This document shows positions 1 to 8,164 of a stretch of 64,000 bases of DNA, piece after piece (position 1 is the stretch's first letter; every line of letters starts with the position of its first letter). The stretch is from positions 186,001 through 250,000 of the forward strand of contig NZ_FOIJ01000002.1 of the NCBI RefSeq assembly GCF_900111745.1. The letters are read 5' to 3'. This DNA is from Stigmatella erecta. GTDB taxonomy: Bacteria; Myxococcota; Myxococcia; Myxococcales; Myxococcaceae. The notes under the pieces are model-generated. The model did no database searches and was not told where the DNA came from. It saw nothing but the letters and a program-made list of their open reading frames with translations. A program made the position numbers and the translations under genes.

Positions 1-1
1 G

Positions 2-1627
2 CATGATCCCGAGGGAGGTGCGCTCACCTTCTCCTGGGAAGCGAACCAGGGTGTCCTCCATGCGCCCCGGAACACCGCCTCCTCCAGCGAGGTGGACTGG
101 ACGGCGCCCCCGTGCATCACCGGCGAGGCAATCCTCACGGCCACCGTCACGGACGCGGGAGGCGCCATCACGCGGCGGCCCTTCACCCTCCGCGCACGCC
201 CGGGCTCCGCCTGCGGCGACACCTCGGTCCATGGCGTTCGCAACCAACACCATGTCCTGGCGAATGGGAACATCCAGGTCGTGCCCCGGGGAGCGGCCAC
301 CACCCTGGGCGCCTGGGTGCCCACCCCGGACGGCCTTGGCTACACCTGGCATGCCGCCACCAGCGGAGCCGATGGCACCTTCCAGATTCCGGGCGTGGAG
401 TCCGCCCCTTACCTGCTCCAGGATAACACCTCCTACGTGTGGACCCATACCCGGACGCCGGACCTGAGCCGGGTCCGGCTGGGCCGCCCGGCCGTCCCGT
501 CCGAGCCCGAGGGAACCCAGTTCACCTTCGAGCTCAGCGGGCTTTCTCCCTGGCAGCAGGGCGAGGACATTCAGCTTCACTCCCCGGAAGCAGGGCTGGC
601 CTACTTCACCCTGAGCTGCTCGACGCCTTACGTGAGCGGGCCCGAAGAGGGCGAAACCACGTTCCATGCCACCATGGACTATGGGCGCTCCCTGCGGAAT
701 TGCGGTTACGGCCCGCTCCGGTTCGAGCCCGCCGCGGGCGATACCCTCTATGCCACCCAGCATGTGGCCCGCTTCATCGATGAGGGGCTCCAGAGCTTCC
801 TGGAGCTGCGCCGGGGCATCCAGGTGGCCGCCCCCACGGCCCGCGACGGCACGCTCCTGCTCAACGCCACGCTGGCCCCCCTGCCCACCACCTCTCACTC
901 CGTGAGCTACGGAACCGCGACCTTCGAGGCCCTGGCCCTCGCCGCGCATCCCACCGCGACGCTGTCGGCCAACGTCATCTATCTCGGCACCCTTCCGGCC
1001 TACTCGCGGTTCGGCTCGTACGAGGGCTGGCCGGATCTGGCCCAGGTGAGCTGGCCGCCGAGCCAGGGCGCCCTCCAATCGACGCTCACGTTCGGCAATC
1101 CCTATCCGGCCACCTGGGACCGCGTCATCATGGCCATGACTTATTCGCGGATCATCTACTCGGTGGACCTGCCGGAGGGGGGCACCTCGACGCCCGTCTC
1201 GTTCCAGGTCTCCACCCATGCGGAGCAGCCTGTGTCGGACAGTGGGACGACCGTGCTGACGGCCCAGGTGGGTCCGCCCCGGGAAGTGCGGCTCAACCAG
1301 ACGGTGGCCACCACGCCCCTCACCGGGGTGGGGCTCACCCCCCTGGCCAGCTGGACCGCGCCCGCGCTGGGCACCGCGCGTCACTACAGCCTGCGCCTCT
1401 TCGAGCTGTCTGCCAATACCTCGAAGAGGACCATCCGCACGCAGGTGGCCACGTTCCTCACGGACCAGACCCAGCTTCGCCTGCCCCCCGGACTCCTGGT
1501 GCAGGGGAAGAACTATTACCTCGAAATCACGGCGGTCTTCAGTCCGGGAACGGTTTACAGCAAGCCGTTCCTCCTGAGCCCCACCTACCATGCCGCCCAG
1601 GCGGTCACGAGCCGCTTCCAGCCCTGA
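2..1627 (+). CDS. 5'-truncated secreted/surface protein with PKD/Ig-like segment
   Basis: The frame is open from the first bases of the window, so the true start lies upstream; about 541 residues are visible. The first visible residues (DPEGGALTFSWEA followed by a V-D-W-T-A-P strand and ATVTDAGGA) have the pattern of a PKD or Ig-like repeat found in extracellular proteins. The remainder is beta-rich with few charged residues and ends in a possible fibronectin-like segment (LASWTAPALGTARHYSLRLFE). No catalytic motif was recognised. GC-rich third positions continue through the whole frame, which supports coding. A strong hairpin follows the stop at 1650-1678. The function is unknown; a cell-surface or secreted role is inferred only from the Ig-like start. 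Confidence 0.75.
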   Translation, partial: HDPEGGALTFSWEANQGVLHAPRNTASSSEVDWTAPPCITGEAILTATVTDAGGAITRRPFTLRARPGSACGDTSVHGVRNQHHVLANGNIQVVPRGAATTLGAWVPTPDGLGYTWHAATSGADGTFQIPGVESAPYLLQDNTSYVWTHTRTPDLSRVRLGRPAVPSEPEGTQFTFELSGLSPWQQGEDIQLHSPEAGLAYFTLSCSTPYVSGPEEGETTFHATMDYGRSLRNCGYGPLRFEPAAGDTLYATQHVARFIDEGLQSFLELRRGIQVAAPTARDGTLLLNATLAPLPTTSHSVSYGTATFEALALAAHPTATLSANVIYLGTLPAYSRFGSYEGWPDLAQVSWPPSQGALQSTLTFGNPYPATWDRVIMAMTYSRIIYSVDLPEGGTSTPVSFQVSTHAEQPVSDSGTTVLTAQVGPPREVRLNQTVATTPLTGVGLTPLASWTAPALGTARHYSLRLFELSANTSKRTIRTQVATFLTDQTQLRLPPGLLVQGKNYYLEITAVFSPGTVYSKPFLLSPTYHAAQAVTSRFQP

Positions 1628-1649
1628 ACCAAGGGCCCCTCAGGGGACT

Positions 1650-1678
1650 CCCCCACGTAGCGGCTGTGTACGTGGGGG
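1650..1678 (+). terminator. Hairpin after the truncated secreted-protein gene
   Basis: A perfect 10-bp stem (CCCCCACGTA / TACGTGGGGG) with a 9-base loop starts 22 bases after the stop codon. No T-tract follows, so it would be a GC-rich, non-canonical terminator. The bases after it (CCCGGTTCCGG) recur after the hairpin at 2919-2953. Confidence 0.55.
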
Positions 1679-1815
1679 CCCGGTTCCGGTGGCAAGACCC
1701 GCAGACCGGCTACCGCGGCGGCAGGGACCTCGGAACGCTGAAGGTGTGTTGGAGTGCATCCGAGACGGAGAGCAATCTCCTGGACGGTCCCATACACTGC
1801 GTGTGAACCCTCTCC

Positions 1816-2910
1816 ATGAAGGACGCCATGGGCCTGACACGCAGCCCCCTCTCCTCGTGCCTCGCCGTCCGTGAACACACCTCGCTCGTGCTGGCCGCGC
1901 TCCTGTGCGCGGTGCTCGCGGGTTGCGGTGACGACAGGCTCTCGGCCGTTCCCGAGCTCCCCTCCGGTCCCTCCACCCCCTCACCTCGCCCCACGGCCCC
2001 CGCATTCACCCAGATCGAATTCCAGGCACATTTTCCCCAGAGCCCCTTCGCCTCGGAAATCACCTCCGCTCACGTGCAGATCCTCGGGCCGCCTCAAGCC
2101 GCCACCACCGTCCCCCTGTCCAAGCAAGGCGATACCTGGAAGGGCAGTGTCGTCGTCCCCACGACCGCGGAGGGCTATTACTTCGCGGGCAGGGCGTTCA
2201 ACGCCTCCACCCAGTTCCTCTTCCAGAGCACCGCCAGCACTCCCCCTGCGGGTCCGGAGGGCCTCTTGAACGTGGTCCTCCCCTTCGAGCTGCGGACGCC
2301 CCTGCCCTTCACCCAGATCGAGTTCCAGGCGCAGCTTCCCCAGAGCCCATTCGCCTCGGAAATCACCTCTGTTCACGTGCAGATCGCCGGGCCTTCGCCA
2401 GCCCAGACGATCGTCTCCCTGTTCCGGCAAGGCGATACCTGGAAGGGAAGCGTTCGCGTCCCCACGACCGCGGAGGGCTATTACCTCGTGGGCAGGGCGC
2501 TCAACGCCTCCACCCAGTTCCTCTTCGAGAGCATCACGCACGTTCCCCCCGCAGGTCCGGAGGGCCTCCTGAACGTGGTCCTCCCCTTCGAGCTGCGGAC
2601 GCCCCTGCCCTTCACCCAGATCGAGTTCCAGGCACAGCTGCCCCAGAGCGAGCTCGCCTCGGAAGTCACCTCCGTTCACGTGGAAATCGCCGGGCCTCCG
2701 CCGGTCCAGACGATCGTCCACCTGTCCCGGCAAGGCGATACTTGGAAGGGAAGTGTCCGCATCCCTACGACCGCGGAGGACTATTACTTCGTGGGCAGGG
2801 CGCTCAACGCTTCGAACCGGTTCCTGTTCGAGAGCGTCGTCAGCGCTCCCGCCGCGGGTCCGGACGGCATCCTGAACGTGGCCCTCCCCTTCCAACCCCG
2901 GGCGCCTTGA
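1816..2910 (+). CDS. Lipoprotein built of three near-identical 101-residue repeats
   Basis: This 364-residue predicted lipoprotein has a hydrophobic signal segment (residues about 23-36) and the lipobox LAGC with the acylated cysteine at residue 37. After a Pro/Ser-rich spacer it consists of three tandem repeats starting at residues 64, 165 and 266. Each opens with FTQIEFQA and contains QGDTWKGSV, a YYF/YYL-GRA-NAS segment and a closing LPFE/LPFQ. The repeats look like beta-sandwich modules, but no family was recognised. Repeat identity is high at DNA level (see the repeat entry), so the array is recent or homogenised. The start is not backed by a clear ribosome-binding site; an ATG at 1828 is an alternative. 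Predicted location is the outer membrane or cell surface; function unknown. Confidence 0.8.
   Translation: MKDAMGLTRSPLSSCLAVREHTSLVLAALLCAVLAGCGDDRLSAVPELPSGPSTPSPRPTAPAFTQIEFQAHFPQSPFASEITSAHVQILGPPQAATTVPLSKQGDTWKGSVVVPTTAEGYYFAGRAFNASTQFLFQSTASTPPAGPEGLLNVVLPFELRTPLPFTQIEFQAQLPQSPFASEITSVHVQIAGPSPAQTIVSLFRQGDTWKGSVRVPTTAEGYYLVGRALNASTQFLFESITHVPPAGPEGLLNVVLPFELRTPLPFTQIEFQAQLPQSELASEVTSVHVEIAGPPPVQTIVHLSRQGDTWKGSVRIPTTAEDYYFVGRALNASNRFLFESVVSAPAAGPDGILNVALPFQPRAP
2005..2907 (+). repeat. Three tandem 303-bp coding repeats
   Basis: Copies start at 2005, 2308 and 2611, exactly 303 bp apart (101 codons); the last is slightly shorter at its end. Long stretches are identical between copies, for example around TTCACCCAGATCGA and GACCGCGGAGG, and copies 2 and 3 are closest at their starts. 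The array lies inside the lipoprotein gene and keeps the reading frame. Confidence 0.9.
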
Positions 2911-2918
2911 CGCCGGGC

Positions 2919-2953
2919 GCTCCCCCCATGGCCACGGAGTGCATGGGGGGAGC
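2919..2953. terminator. Bidirectional hairpin between convergent genes
   Basis: A perfect 12-bp stem (GCTCCCCCCATG / CATGGGGGGAGC) with an 11-base loop fills the 54-bp gap between the convergent lipoprotein and lysyl-oxidase genes. It can form on both transcripts. It lacks a T-tract. Confidence 0.65.
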
Positions 2954-2964
2954 CCGGTTCCGGA

Positions 2965-4953
2965 CTACCGGGGTGGCAAGGTCACCGGGACGCTGGAGGT
3001 GTTGTTGTCCAGCGTCGTCTCCTGGAAGGCCCGCGAGGGGTTGAGCGTCACCTGGAGGCGGTAGTCGCCCGGCGGCACGTCGGTGATGTCCAGCCACTGG
3101 CAGTCCAGCGTGTTGCCGTAGAGGTCCGACCAGCCCCGCTGAATCCCCTGGTCATCACACGTGAACTTCTTGGAGCACGGCACGTCCGGCCCCGTGGCCA
3201 CGCGCTGGGTGTCCTCCATGCAGTAGGCCTGCTTGCGGCCCGCCAGCACCGTGCGGCCCTCCGCGTCCACCAGCGCGTAGGTGGCAAAGCCGCTGAAGTG
3301 GTAGTGCCCATGGCACGGCGAGAAGGTGAAGAGGTCCGGCCGCTCGGAGGGCGGCGGCACCGTGAGCGTGGCGCTGCCCTGGTTCACGGCCTCCACGCTG
3401 AAGCGCAGCACGCGGCGCTCGCCAATGCCCTCCACGCACTCCTCCACCTTCGCGCACGAGTTCTCGGTGACGAAGATGGTATCGAACAGGACTTCATCCC
3501 GGAGCCGGGCCTCGTCGACGATGAGGTCCGGAAGCTGCGCGCTGACGGGGTGGCACGCGCAATCCGTGCCGCAGAACTCCGAGGCGCCGCAGGACGGCGT
3601 GCACGTGGGGCGCAGGTGGTCGCACGCCGCGAAGGTCTCGCACGTCCCGGTGGCCGGCACGCACAGCTCGGCGTTGGGGCAGAAGCCACACTGCCCGCCA
3701 CAGCCGTTGTCCCCGCACTCCTTGCCGTCACAATTGGGGATGCAGGGGTTGGCCAGGCAGCGGCCCTTCACACAGGACTCATCCCCGCTGCACACGCCGC
3801 AGTTGCCGCCGCAGCCATCGCTCCCGCCGCAGTAGAGGCCGTCGCACTTGGGCACGCAGCCGTTGGCGGCGAAGCGCACGTTCAGCGTGAAGGGGCCCGC
3901 CTGGGTGGAGTCGAACCCGTCCACGATGAGGAAGTAGGTGCCCGGCTCCAGCGCCAGGGAAATCCGGGAGCCATAGTCGCCCGGCGGGGAGGAGTCATCG
4001 CTGCACGCCACCGTGCGCGCCGCCGTGTTGTCGAGGCAGTCCGCGGCCCCATCCGCCCCGCGCTGCTTGCGCAGGTGGAGCACGGTGTCATAGCCGGAGA
4101 CGCGCGCCTCCAGGCCCGTCTTCTCGGTGAGGGTGAAGGTGTAGACCGACTCCACCGCGGTGCTGGTCCGGTTGCACGAGGGCACGAGCTGGTGGAGCCC
4201 ATGCGAGGTATCGCCCTGGATGACATGGTCTCCCACCAGCGGCGTCCCGCTGGCCAGGAGCGGCAAGGGGTTGCGGCACGTGCCCGCTTGGGTCTCGGGC
4301 CTGCACTCGAAGACGCCCTGCGCACACGCCTGCCCCGCCGGGCAGGTGCCACACTGGCCGCCACAGCCATCGTCTCCGCACAGCTTGCCGGAACAGTCCG
4401 GATCGCACGTCGCCATGCACACCGCGCAGGCGCCCGAGGGGATGTGCTGACACGTCCGCTTGTCCGGATCGCAGACGTCATCGGTACAGGCCGCGCCGTC
4501 GTCGCAGGGCGGAGGGCCCGCGACGCACCGCCCATCGGCGAAGCGCTCCTCGCCGTCACAGAACGCGCCGTTGGAGCACGTCACCTCCACGGAGGTCTCG
4601 AAGGCCCGCTCGAAGGCGGTGCCCTGGTGCTGGGGCGTCCACCGCACCGTGTGCATACCCGGCTGAGCGGGCGCGGAGACGTTGCCCCGGAAGGTGGCCA
4701 CCTGGCCGGGCTTCACCTGCTCCGAGAGCGCCAGCGGGCCGCCCGTCCACCCCTGGGGGACGAGCTGCACCTGGCCGGGCTTCCACGTCGCGGTGCCCTC
4801 GTTCTTCAGCCGAAGGTGCACTTCGCCCGGCCGGTCCGGCGGAAGCTGCAGCGGTGCCTCGGGAGGCTCCCAGGCCGCGACATACGTGACGTCGTCCTCG
4901 CAGGACGTCGCCAGCACCACGAGCCCGACCCAAAGACTCAAAACCTTTCGCAC
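2965..4953 (-). CDS. Lysyl oxidase-domain lipoprotein with cysteine-rich repeats
   Basis: Predicted 662-residue surface lipoprotein: signal segment, lipobox ATSC, an NBR1/Ig-like domain (about 35-115), cysteine-rich repeats of the type CGDDGCGGQCGTC, a beta-sandwich segment that may be a pre-peptidase C-type domain, more cysteine repeats, and a C-terminal lysyl oxidase domain (about 480-655). The last domain closely follows animal LOX: copper motif CHGHYH (about 547-552), candidate LTQ lysine in GRKQAYCMEDT (about 574), candidate LTQ tyrosine in LYGNTLDCQW (about 612), then the DITDVPPGDY strand. Known LOX enzymes oxidise lysine side chains to aldehydes that crosslink proteins; the substrate here is unknown. 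The GTG at 4953 was chosen because AGGGGGA sits 6 bases upstream and it starts directly at the signal peptide; an in-frame start at 4992 is less likely. Confidence 0.85.
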   Translation of the reverse strand: MRKVLSLWVGLVVLATSCEDDVTYVAAWEPPEAPLQLPPDRPGEVHLRLKNEGTATWKPGQVQLVPQGWTGGPLALSEQVKPGQVATFRGNVSAPAQPGMHTVRWTPQHQGTAFERAFETSVEVTCSNGAFCDGEERFADGRCVAGPPPCDDGAACTDDVCDPDKRTCQHIPSGACAVCMATCDPDCSGKLCGDDGCGGQCGTCPAGQACAQGVFECRPETQAGTCRNPLPLLASGTPLVGDHVIQGDTSHGLHQLVPSCNRTSTAVESVYTFTLTEKTGLEARVSGYDTVLHLRKQRGADGAADCLDNTAARTVACSDDSSPPGDYGSRISLALEPGTYFLIVDGFDSTQAGPFTLNVRFAANGCVPKCDGLYCGGSDGCGGNCGVCSGDESCVKGRCLANPCIPNCDGKECGDNGCGGQCGFCPNAELCVPATGTCETFAACDHLRPTCTPSCGASEFCGTDCACHPVSAQLPDLIVDEARLRDEVLFDTIFVTENSCAKVEECVEGIGERRVLRFSVEAVNQGSATLTVPPPSERPDLFTFSPCHGHYHFSGFATYALVDAEGRTVLAGRKQAYCMEDTQRVATGPDVPCSKKFTCDDQGIQRGWSDLYGNTLDCQWLDITDVPPGDYRLQVTLNPSRAFQETTLDNNTSSVPVTLPPR

Positions 4954-5025
4954 GATGGTTCCCCCTGAAAGACTGCCCAGGGAGGATTCCACACCCGCGC
5001 CCTCTCGCGCACCTCGGGCGGGGAA

Positions 5026-5826
5026 CTACCGGGTGGCCGCCTCGGTGCCCGCCTCCGGGCCCGAGCCCGGACGCCGGTCGATCTCCTCGGCGGGATAGGC
5101 CTTCGCCGCGTCCAGGTACTTCTGCGGTTGGATGCGGCGGCGATCCCGGCGGCTGATCCAGTCCGGGGTGAACAGCGTGGGCTCGCCCTGGGGAGGCTGC
5201 TCCACCATGAGCCCATCACAGAAGAGCCACTCGGTGCGGCCGTTGGGGTACTGGCGCGCGAAGTACAGGTCGCCGGAGCCCACCGTGACGTTCGCCGAAC
5301 ACCACGTCTGCTTTGCCTGGGCCTCCCGGCCGGGCGCCTCCGCCTCCCACTGGCGCTGGGCCTTCCGGAGCTCCGCCGCCGCCACCGCCCCGGAGGCCCC
5401 GTCCAGGCGGACCTTCGCGTCCTTCACCAGCTCCGCGCCCCGCCGGGCGATGTCGGGAAAGGCCCCCGAGCGGTGGAAGCCGCACGACGGCAGCGCCCGC
5501 AGGTTCTGGGTATGAACCTCCAGCACGGGCCCCAGCGTCCGGGAGGCCTCTTGCAGCAGCTCCAGGTGCTCGGCGTGCTGGAGCGCCTCCGGCTGGGCGG
5601 CGTGCGCCGTGTTGGCGAGGAACCGGGACAGCACCCCATTGATGGAGCTGAGCTCGTCCGACAGCCAGCGCGGCTCCGCCTCGCACAGGGCCTCCGCCCC
5701 GCCGTAGTTCCGGTACTCCGCGCGCCCCATCCCCAGTGTGTAGCGCTGCAACGGGGGCGCCTGCTTCGCCGCACAGGCGCTCAGCAGGACACACAGGCTC
5801 GGGAACACGATTCGCAAGGCACGCAT
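5026..5826 (-). CDS. Hypothetical lipoprotein
   Basis: A 266-residue predicted lipoprotein with signal sequence MRALRIVFPSLCVLLSAC, lipobox LSAC and cysteine 18. The mature part is alpha-helical and charged (helices rich in Glu, Arg and Ala), with further cysteines near residues 48, 113, 175 and 201 that could form disulfides. No family was recognised. The start was placed at the ATG directly before the signal peptide rather than at an upstream in-frame codon near 6042, which would bury the signal and overlap the divergent kinase gene. It is transcribed divergently from the Ser/Thr kinase at 5951 across a 124-bp gap, so the two may share control. Confidence 0.7.
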   Translation of the reverse strand: MRALRIVFPSLCVLLSACAAKQAPPLQRYTLGMGRAEYRNYGGAEALCEAEPRWLSDELSSINGVLSRFLANTAHAAQPEALQHAEHLELLQEASRTLGPVLEVHTQNLRALPSCGFHRSGAFPDIARRGAELVKDAKVRLDGASGAVAAAELRKAQRQWEAEAPGREAQAKQTWCSANVTVGSGDLYFARQYPNGRTEWLFCDGLMVEQPPQGEPTLFTPDWISRRDRRRIQPQKYLDAAKAYPAEEIDRRPGSGPEAGTEAATR

Positions 5827-5950
5827 GGCCCCGCACCCTAGATCATGTTTTGACCACAAACAAACGACGGGGGTGCTCCGAGGGCCTCCCCGCCGCCTAC
5901 CCGGTCCAGCAGGCTGACGCTGGACAACCCCTGGGGTAGGCTCCTCCGGA

Positions 5951-7510
5951 ATGCCCCCTCCGCCCGCGCCCGCGCTGAGTCCGTGGTTCGTCCCAGCCGG
6001 CACACGGATTGGCCCCTGGCGCGTGGTGGGCTGGGGGGGCAACGGGGCCCATGGCGTCGTCTACCAGGCGCTGCGGGTGGGCCGTGAGGCGTTGGGGCCC
6101 GTGGCCCTCAAGCTGGCCATGGCGCCCGGGGATGAGCGCTTCGCTCGCGAGGGGGCCCTGCTCGCCCGGCTGCGGCACCCGCACATCCCCCGGCTGGAAG
6201 ACCGGGGCCTCTGGAAGCACGCCCACGGCACGGCGCCCTACCTCGCCATGCAGTGGGTGGAGGGGGAGCCCCTCTACACCTGGGCCGCGCGGCGCAATCC
6301 GTCCTCGCGGCAGGTGCTCCAGGTGCTGGCCCAGCTGGCCCGGGCCCTGGAGGCGGTCCATGCCCTGCCAGGCGTCCACCGCGACGTGAAGGGGGGCAAC
6401 GTGCTGGTGAGGGGCAGCGACAGCCGGGCGTTCCTGATGGACTTCGGCTCGGGGCACTTCGCCGGGGCCCAGCCGCTAACGTGGCAGGCGATGCCGCCCG
6501 GCACCCCGGCCTACCGCAGCCCCGAGGCCTACCGGTTCACCGCGGCGCACGCGGCCGCTTCGGTCCGCTACACGGCGGCCCCGGCAGATGACGTGTTCGC
6601 CCTGGGCGTGACAGCCTACCGGCTTGTGACCGACGAATACCCGCCGCCCGTGGAGCCTGGACTGGACCCGCAGGGCCTCTGGAACGAAGGGGGACCCGGG
6701 CCTTTGCCCCCCGAAGTCCTCAACCCCCGGGCCGCGCCCCCGCTCGACACGCTCATCCGGCGGATGCTCTCGGTGCGGCCCGAGGCGCGTGGCAGCGCGC
6801 GCGAGCTGGCCCTGGCCCTGGAGCACGCCGTGGCGCGGACGGGCCCGGAAGCAGACCGGCCCCTCTTCCGGTGGGAGACCCTGCCGCCCTCGCGGTGGTC
6901 CCCAGGGGATGCCGCGGAGGCGGACCTGCTTGGCCACCGTCCCCGCCACAGGAGCCTGACGTGCGTCCAGGAGTCCCTGGCCCAGGACGCCGCCGGCAAG
7001 GCCCGCGAGGCCCGCGAGGCCCGCCTGAACGCGCGGACACGAGCCCGCGCCAGGGCTGGCACCGAACCCCTGCTGCCTGCCCCCTCCTCCCGGTGGCCGC
7101 GAGGAGTCCTTCTCGCCACAGGGGTGCTCCTGCTGATCTTCGGCGCGGAGAGCGTGGTGCCCGTTGCGCTGCCCCCACCCCAGGAGCCGCAGCCTCCACG
7201 AACCGAAGCCGCCCAGGACGCGGGCACGGATGCCGGCACGGTGGGGCTCGCGGATGCCGTGGTGCCGTCCCTCCACGTGAGCGCCGCAGGTCCAGCGCCC
7301 AGCGCCATCAGCGTCGACCTGCCCAAGGGCCCCCTCAAGGGCCAGGTCCGGCCTCCGTGCGCCAAGGGGCAATTGGATCTCCGGGGCGGGTGTTGGGCCG
7401 CCCTCAAAGCCCAGCCTCCAGACTGCCCGCTCTACTCCTATGAATGGAATGGCGGGTGCTACATGCCCATCGTCGCAACCCCCCGTCCGGACACCTCGGA
7501 CAAACCCTGA
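5951..7510 (+). CDS. Membrane-anchored Ser/Thr protein kinase
   Basis: A 519-residue Hanks-type kinase. The kinase domain spans about residues 20-300: glycine loop GWGGNGAHGVVY, lysine in VALKLA, catalytic loop VHRDVKGGN (Asp about 145), DFGSG magnesium motif, and activation-segment end PGTPAYRSPE. DFGSG replaces the common DFGLA/DFGIA. A basic linker leads to one transmembrane segment (about 384-402) and a Pro/Ala-rich outer tail with four cysteines in the last 60 residues, arranged as a small C-terminal module also seen on other myxobacterial kinases. The kinase domain would be cytoplasmic and the cysteine module periplasmic. Substrate unknown. The gene ends 20 bp before the GST start and may be co-transcribed with it. 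Confidence 0.9.
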   Translation: MPPPPAPALSPWFVPAGTRIGPWRVVGWGGNGAHGVVYQALRVGREALGPVALKLAMAPGDERFAREGALLARLRHPHIPRLEDRGLWKHAHGTAPYLAMQWVEGEPLYTWAARRNPSSRQVLQVLAQLARALEAVHALPGVHRDVKGGNVLVRGSDSRAFLMDFGSGHFAGAQPLTWQAMPPGTPAYRSPEAYRFTAAHAAASVRYTAAPADDVFALGVTAYRLVTDEYPPPVEPGLDPQGLWNEGGPGPLPPEVLNPRAAPPLDTLIRRMLSVRPEARGSARELALALEHAVARTGPEADRPLFRWETLPPSRWSPGDAAEADLLGHRPRHRSLTCVQESLAQDAAGKAREAREARLNARTRARARAGTEPLLPAPSSRWPRGVLLATGVLLLIFGAESVVPVALPPPQEPQPPRTEAAQDAGTDAGTVGLADAVVPSLHVSAAGPAPSAISVDLPKGPLKGQVRPPCAKGQLDLRGGCWAALKAQPPDCPLYSYEWNGGCYMPIVATPRPDTSDKP

Positions 7511-7529
7511 GCCCTGCCACGCACGCCCC

Positions 7530-8144
7530 ATGCTCACGCTCTACTACGCCTCGGGTTCCTGCTCGCTCTCCCCTCACATCGCCCTGCGCGAAGCCGGCGT
7601 GCCGTTCGAACTCGACAAGGTCGACCTCATGCGGGCCCAGCGGCTCGACAGCGGGGGCACCTTCACGAGCGTGAGCGAGAAGGGCTACGTGCCCGCCCTG
7701 CGCCTCGACACCGGGGAGTTGCTCACCGAGGGGGTGGCCATCGTGCAGTACATCGCGGACCTGCGGCCCGAGAAGCAGCTCGCCCCGCCGCCCGGCTCCT
7801 TCGAGCGCGTCCGGCTCCAGGAGTGGCTGAACTTCATCGCCACCGAGCTGCACAAGGGGTTCTCGCCCCTGTGCGCGAAGCAGGCCTCGGACGGCTACAA
7901 GGCCTTCGCCCGCGAGAGGCTCGTCTCACGGCTCGCCCTGCTCGCCAAGGGCGTGACGGACAAGCCCTTCCTCCTGGGGGAGAGGTTCACGGTGGCCGAC
8001 GGCTATGCCTTCTACGTCCTGCGCACCTGGACGCGGGTGATGAAGGGCGAGCTGCCGGGCGAGCTCGCCGCCTACTTCGCCCGGCTCTCGTCACGCCCCG
8101 CCGTGCGGCAGGCGCTCCAGGCCGAGGGCTTCACGGTGCCGTAG
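7530..8144 (+). CDS. gst: Glutathione S-transferase, beta-class-like
   Basis: A 204-residue cytosolic GST. The thioredoxin-like N-terminal domain begins MLTLYYASGSCSLSPHIALR, matching bacterial beta-class enzymes in which the cysteine near position 10 (here 11) and the following S-P-H-I-A-L-R-E helix bind glutathione. The segment EGVAIVQYIADL matches the conserved Glu/Ser-type turn and helix of the GSH site, and the C-terminal half (about 88-204) is the all-helical GST domain. The family conjugates glutathione to electrophiles or reduces disulfides. The start was set at 7530 because the protein then begins exactly at the first strand. The downstream gene nagA is convergent, 20 bp away. Confidence 0.92.
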   Translation: MLTLYYASGSCSLSPHIALREAGVPFELDKVDLMRAQRLDSGGTFTSVSEKGYVPALRLDTGELLTEGVAIVQYIADLRPEKQLAPPPGSFERVRLQEWLNFIATELHKGFSPLCAKQASDGYKAFARERLVSRLALLAKGVTDKPFLLGERFTVADGYAFYVLRTWTRVMKGELPGELAAYFARLSSRPAVRQALQAEGFTVP

Positions 8145-8164
8145 CGCCCGCGCCGCCCCGCGGC

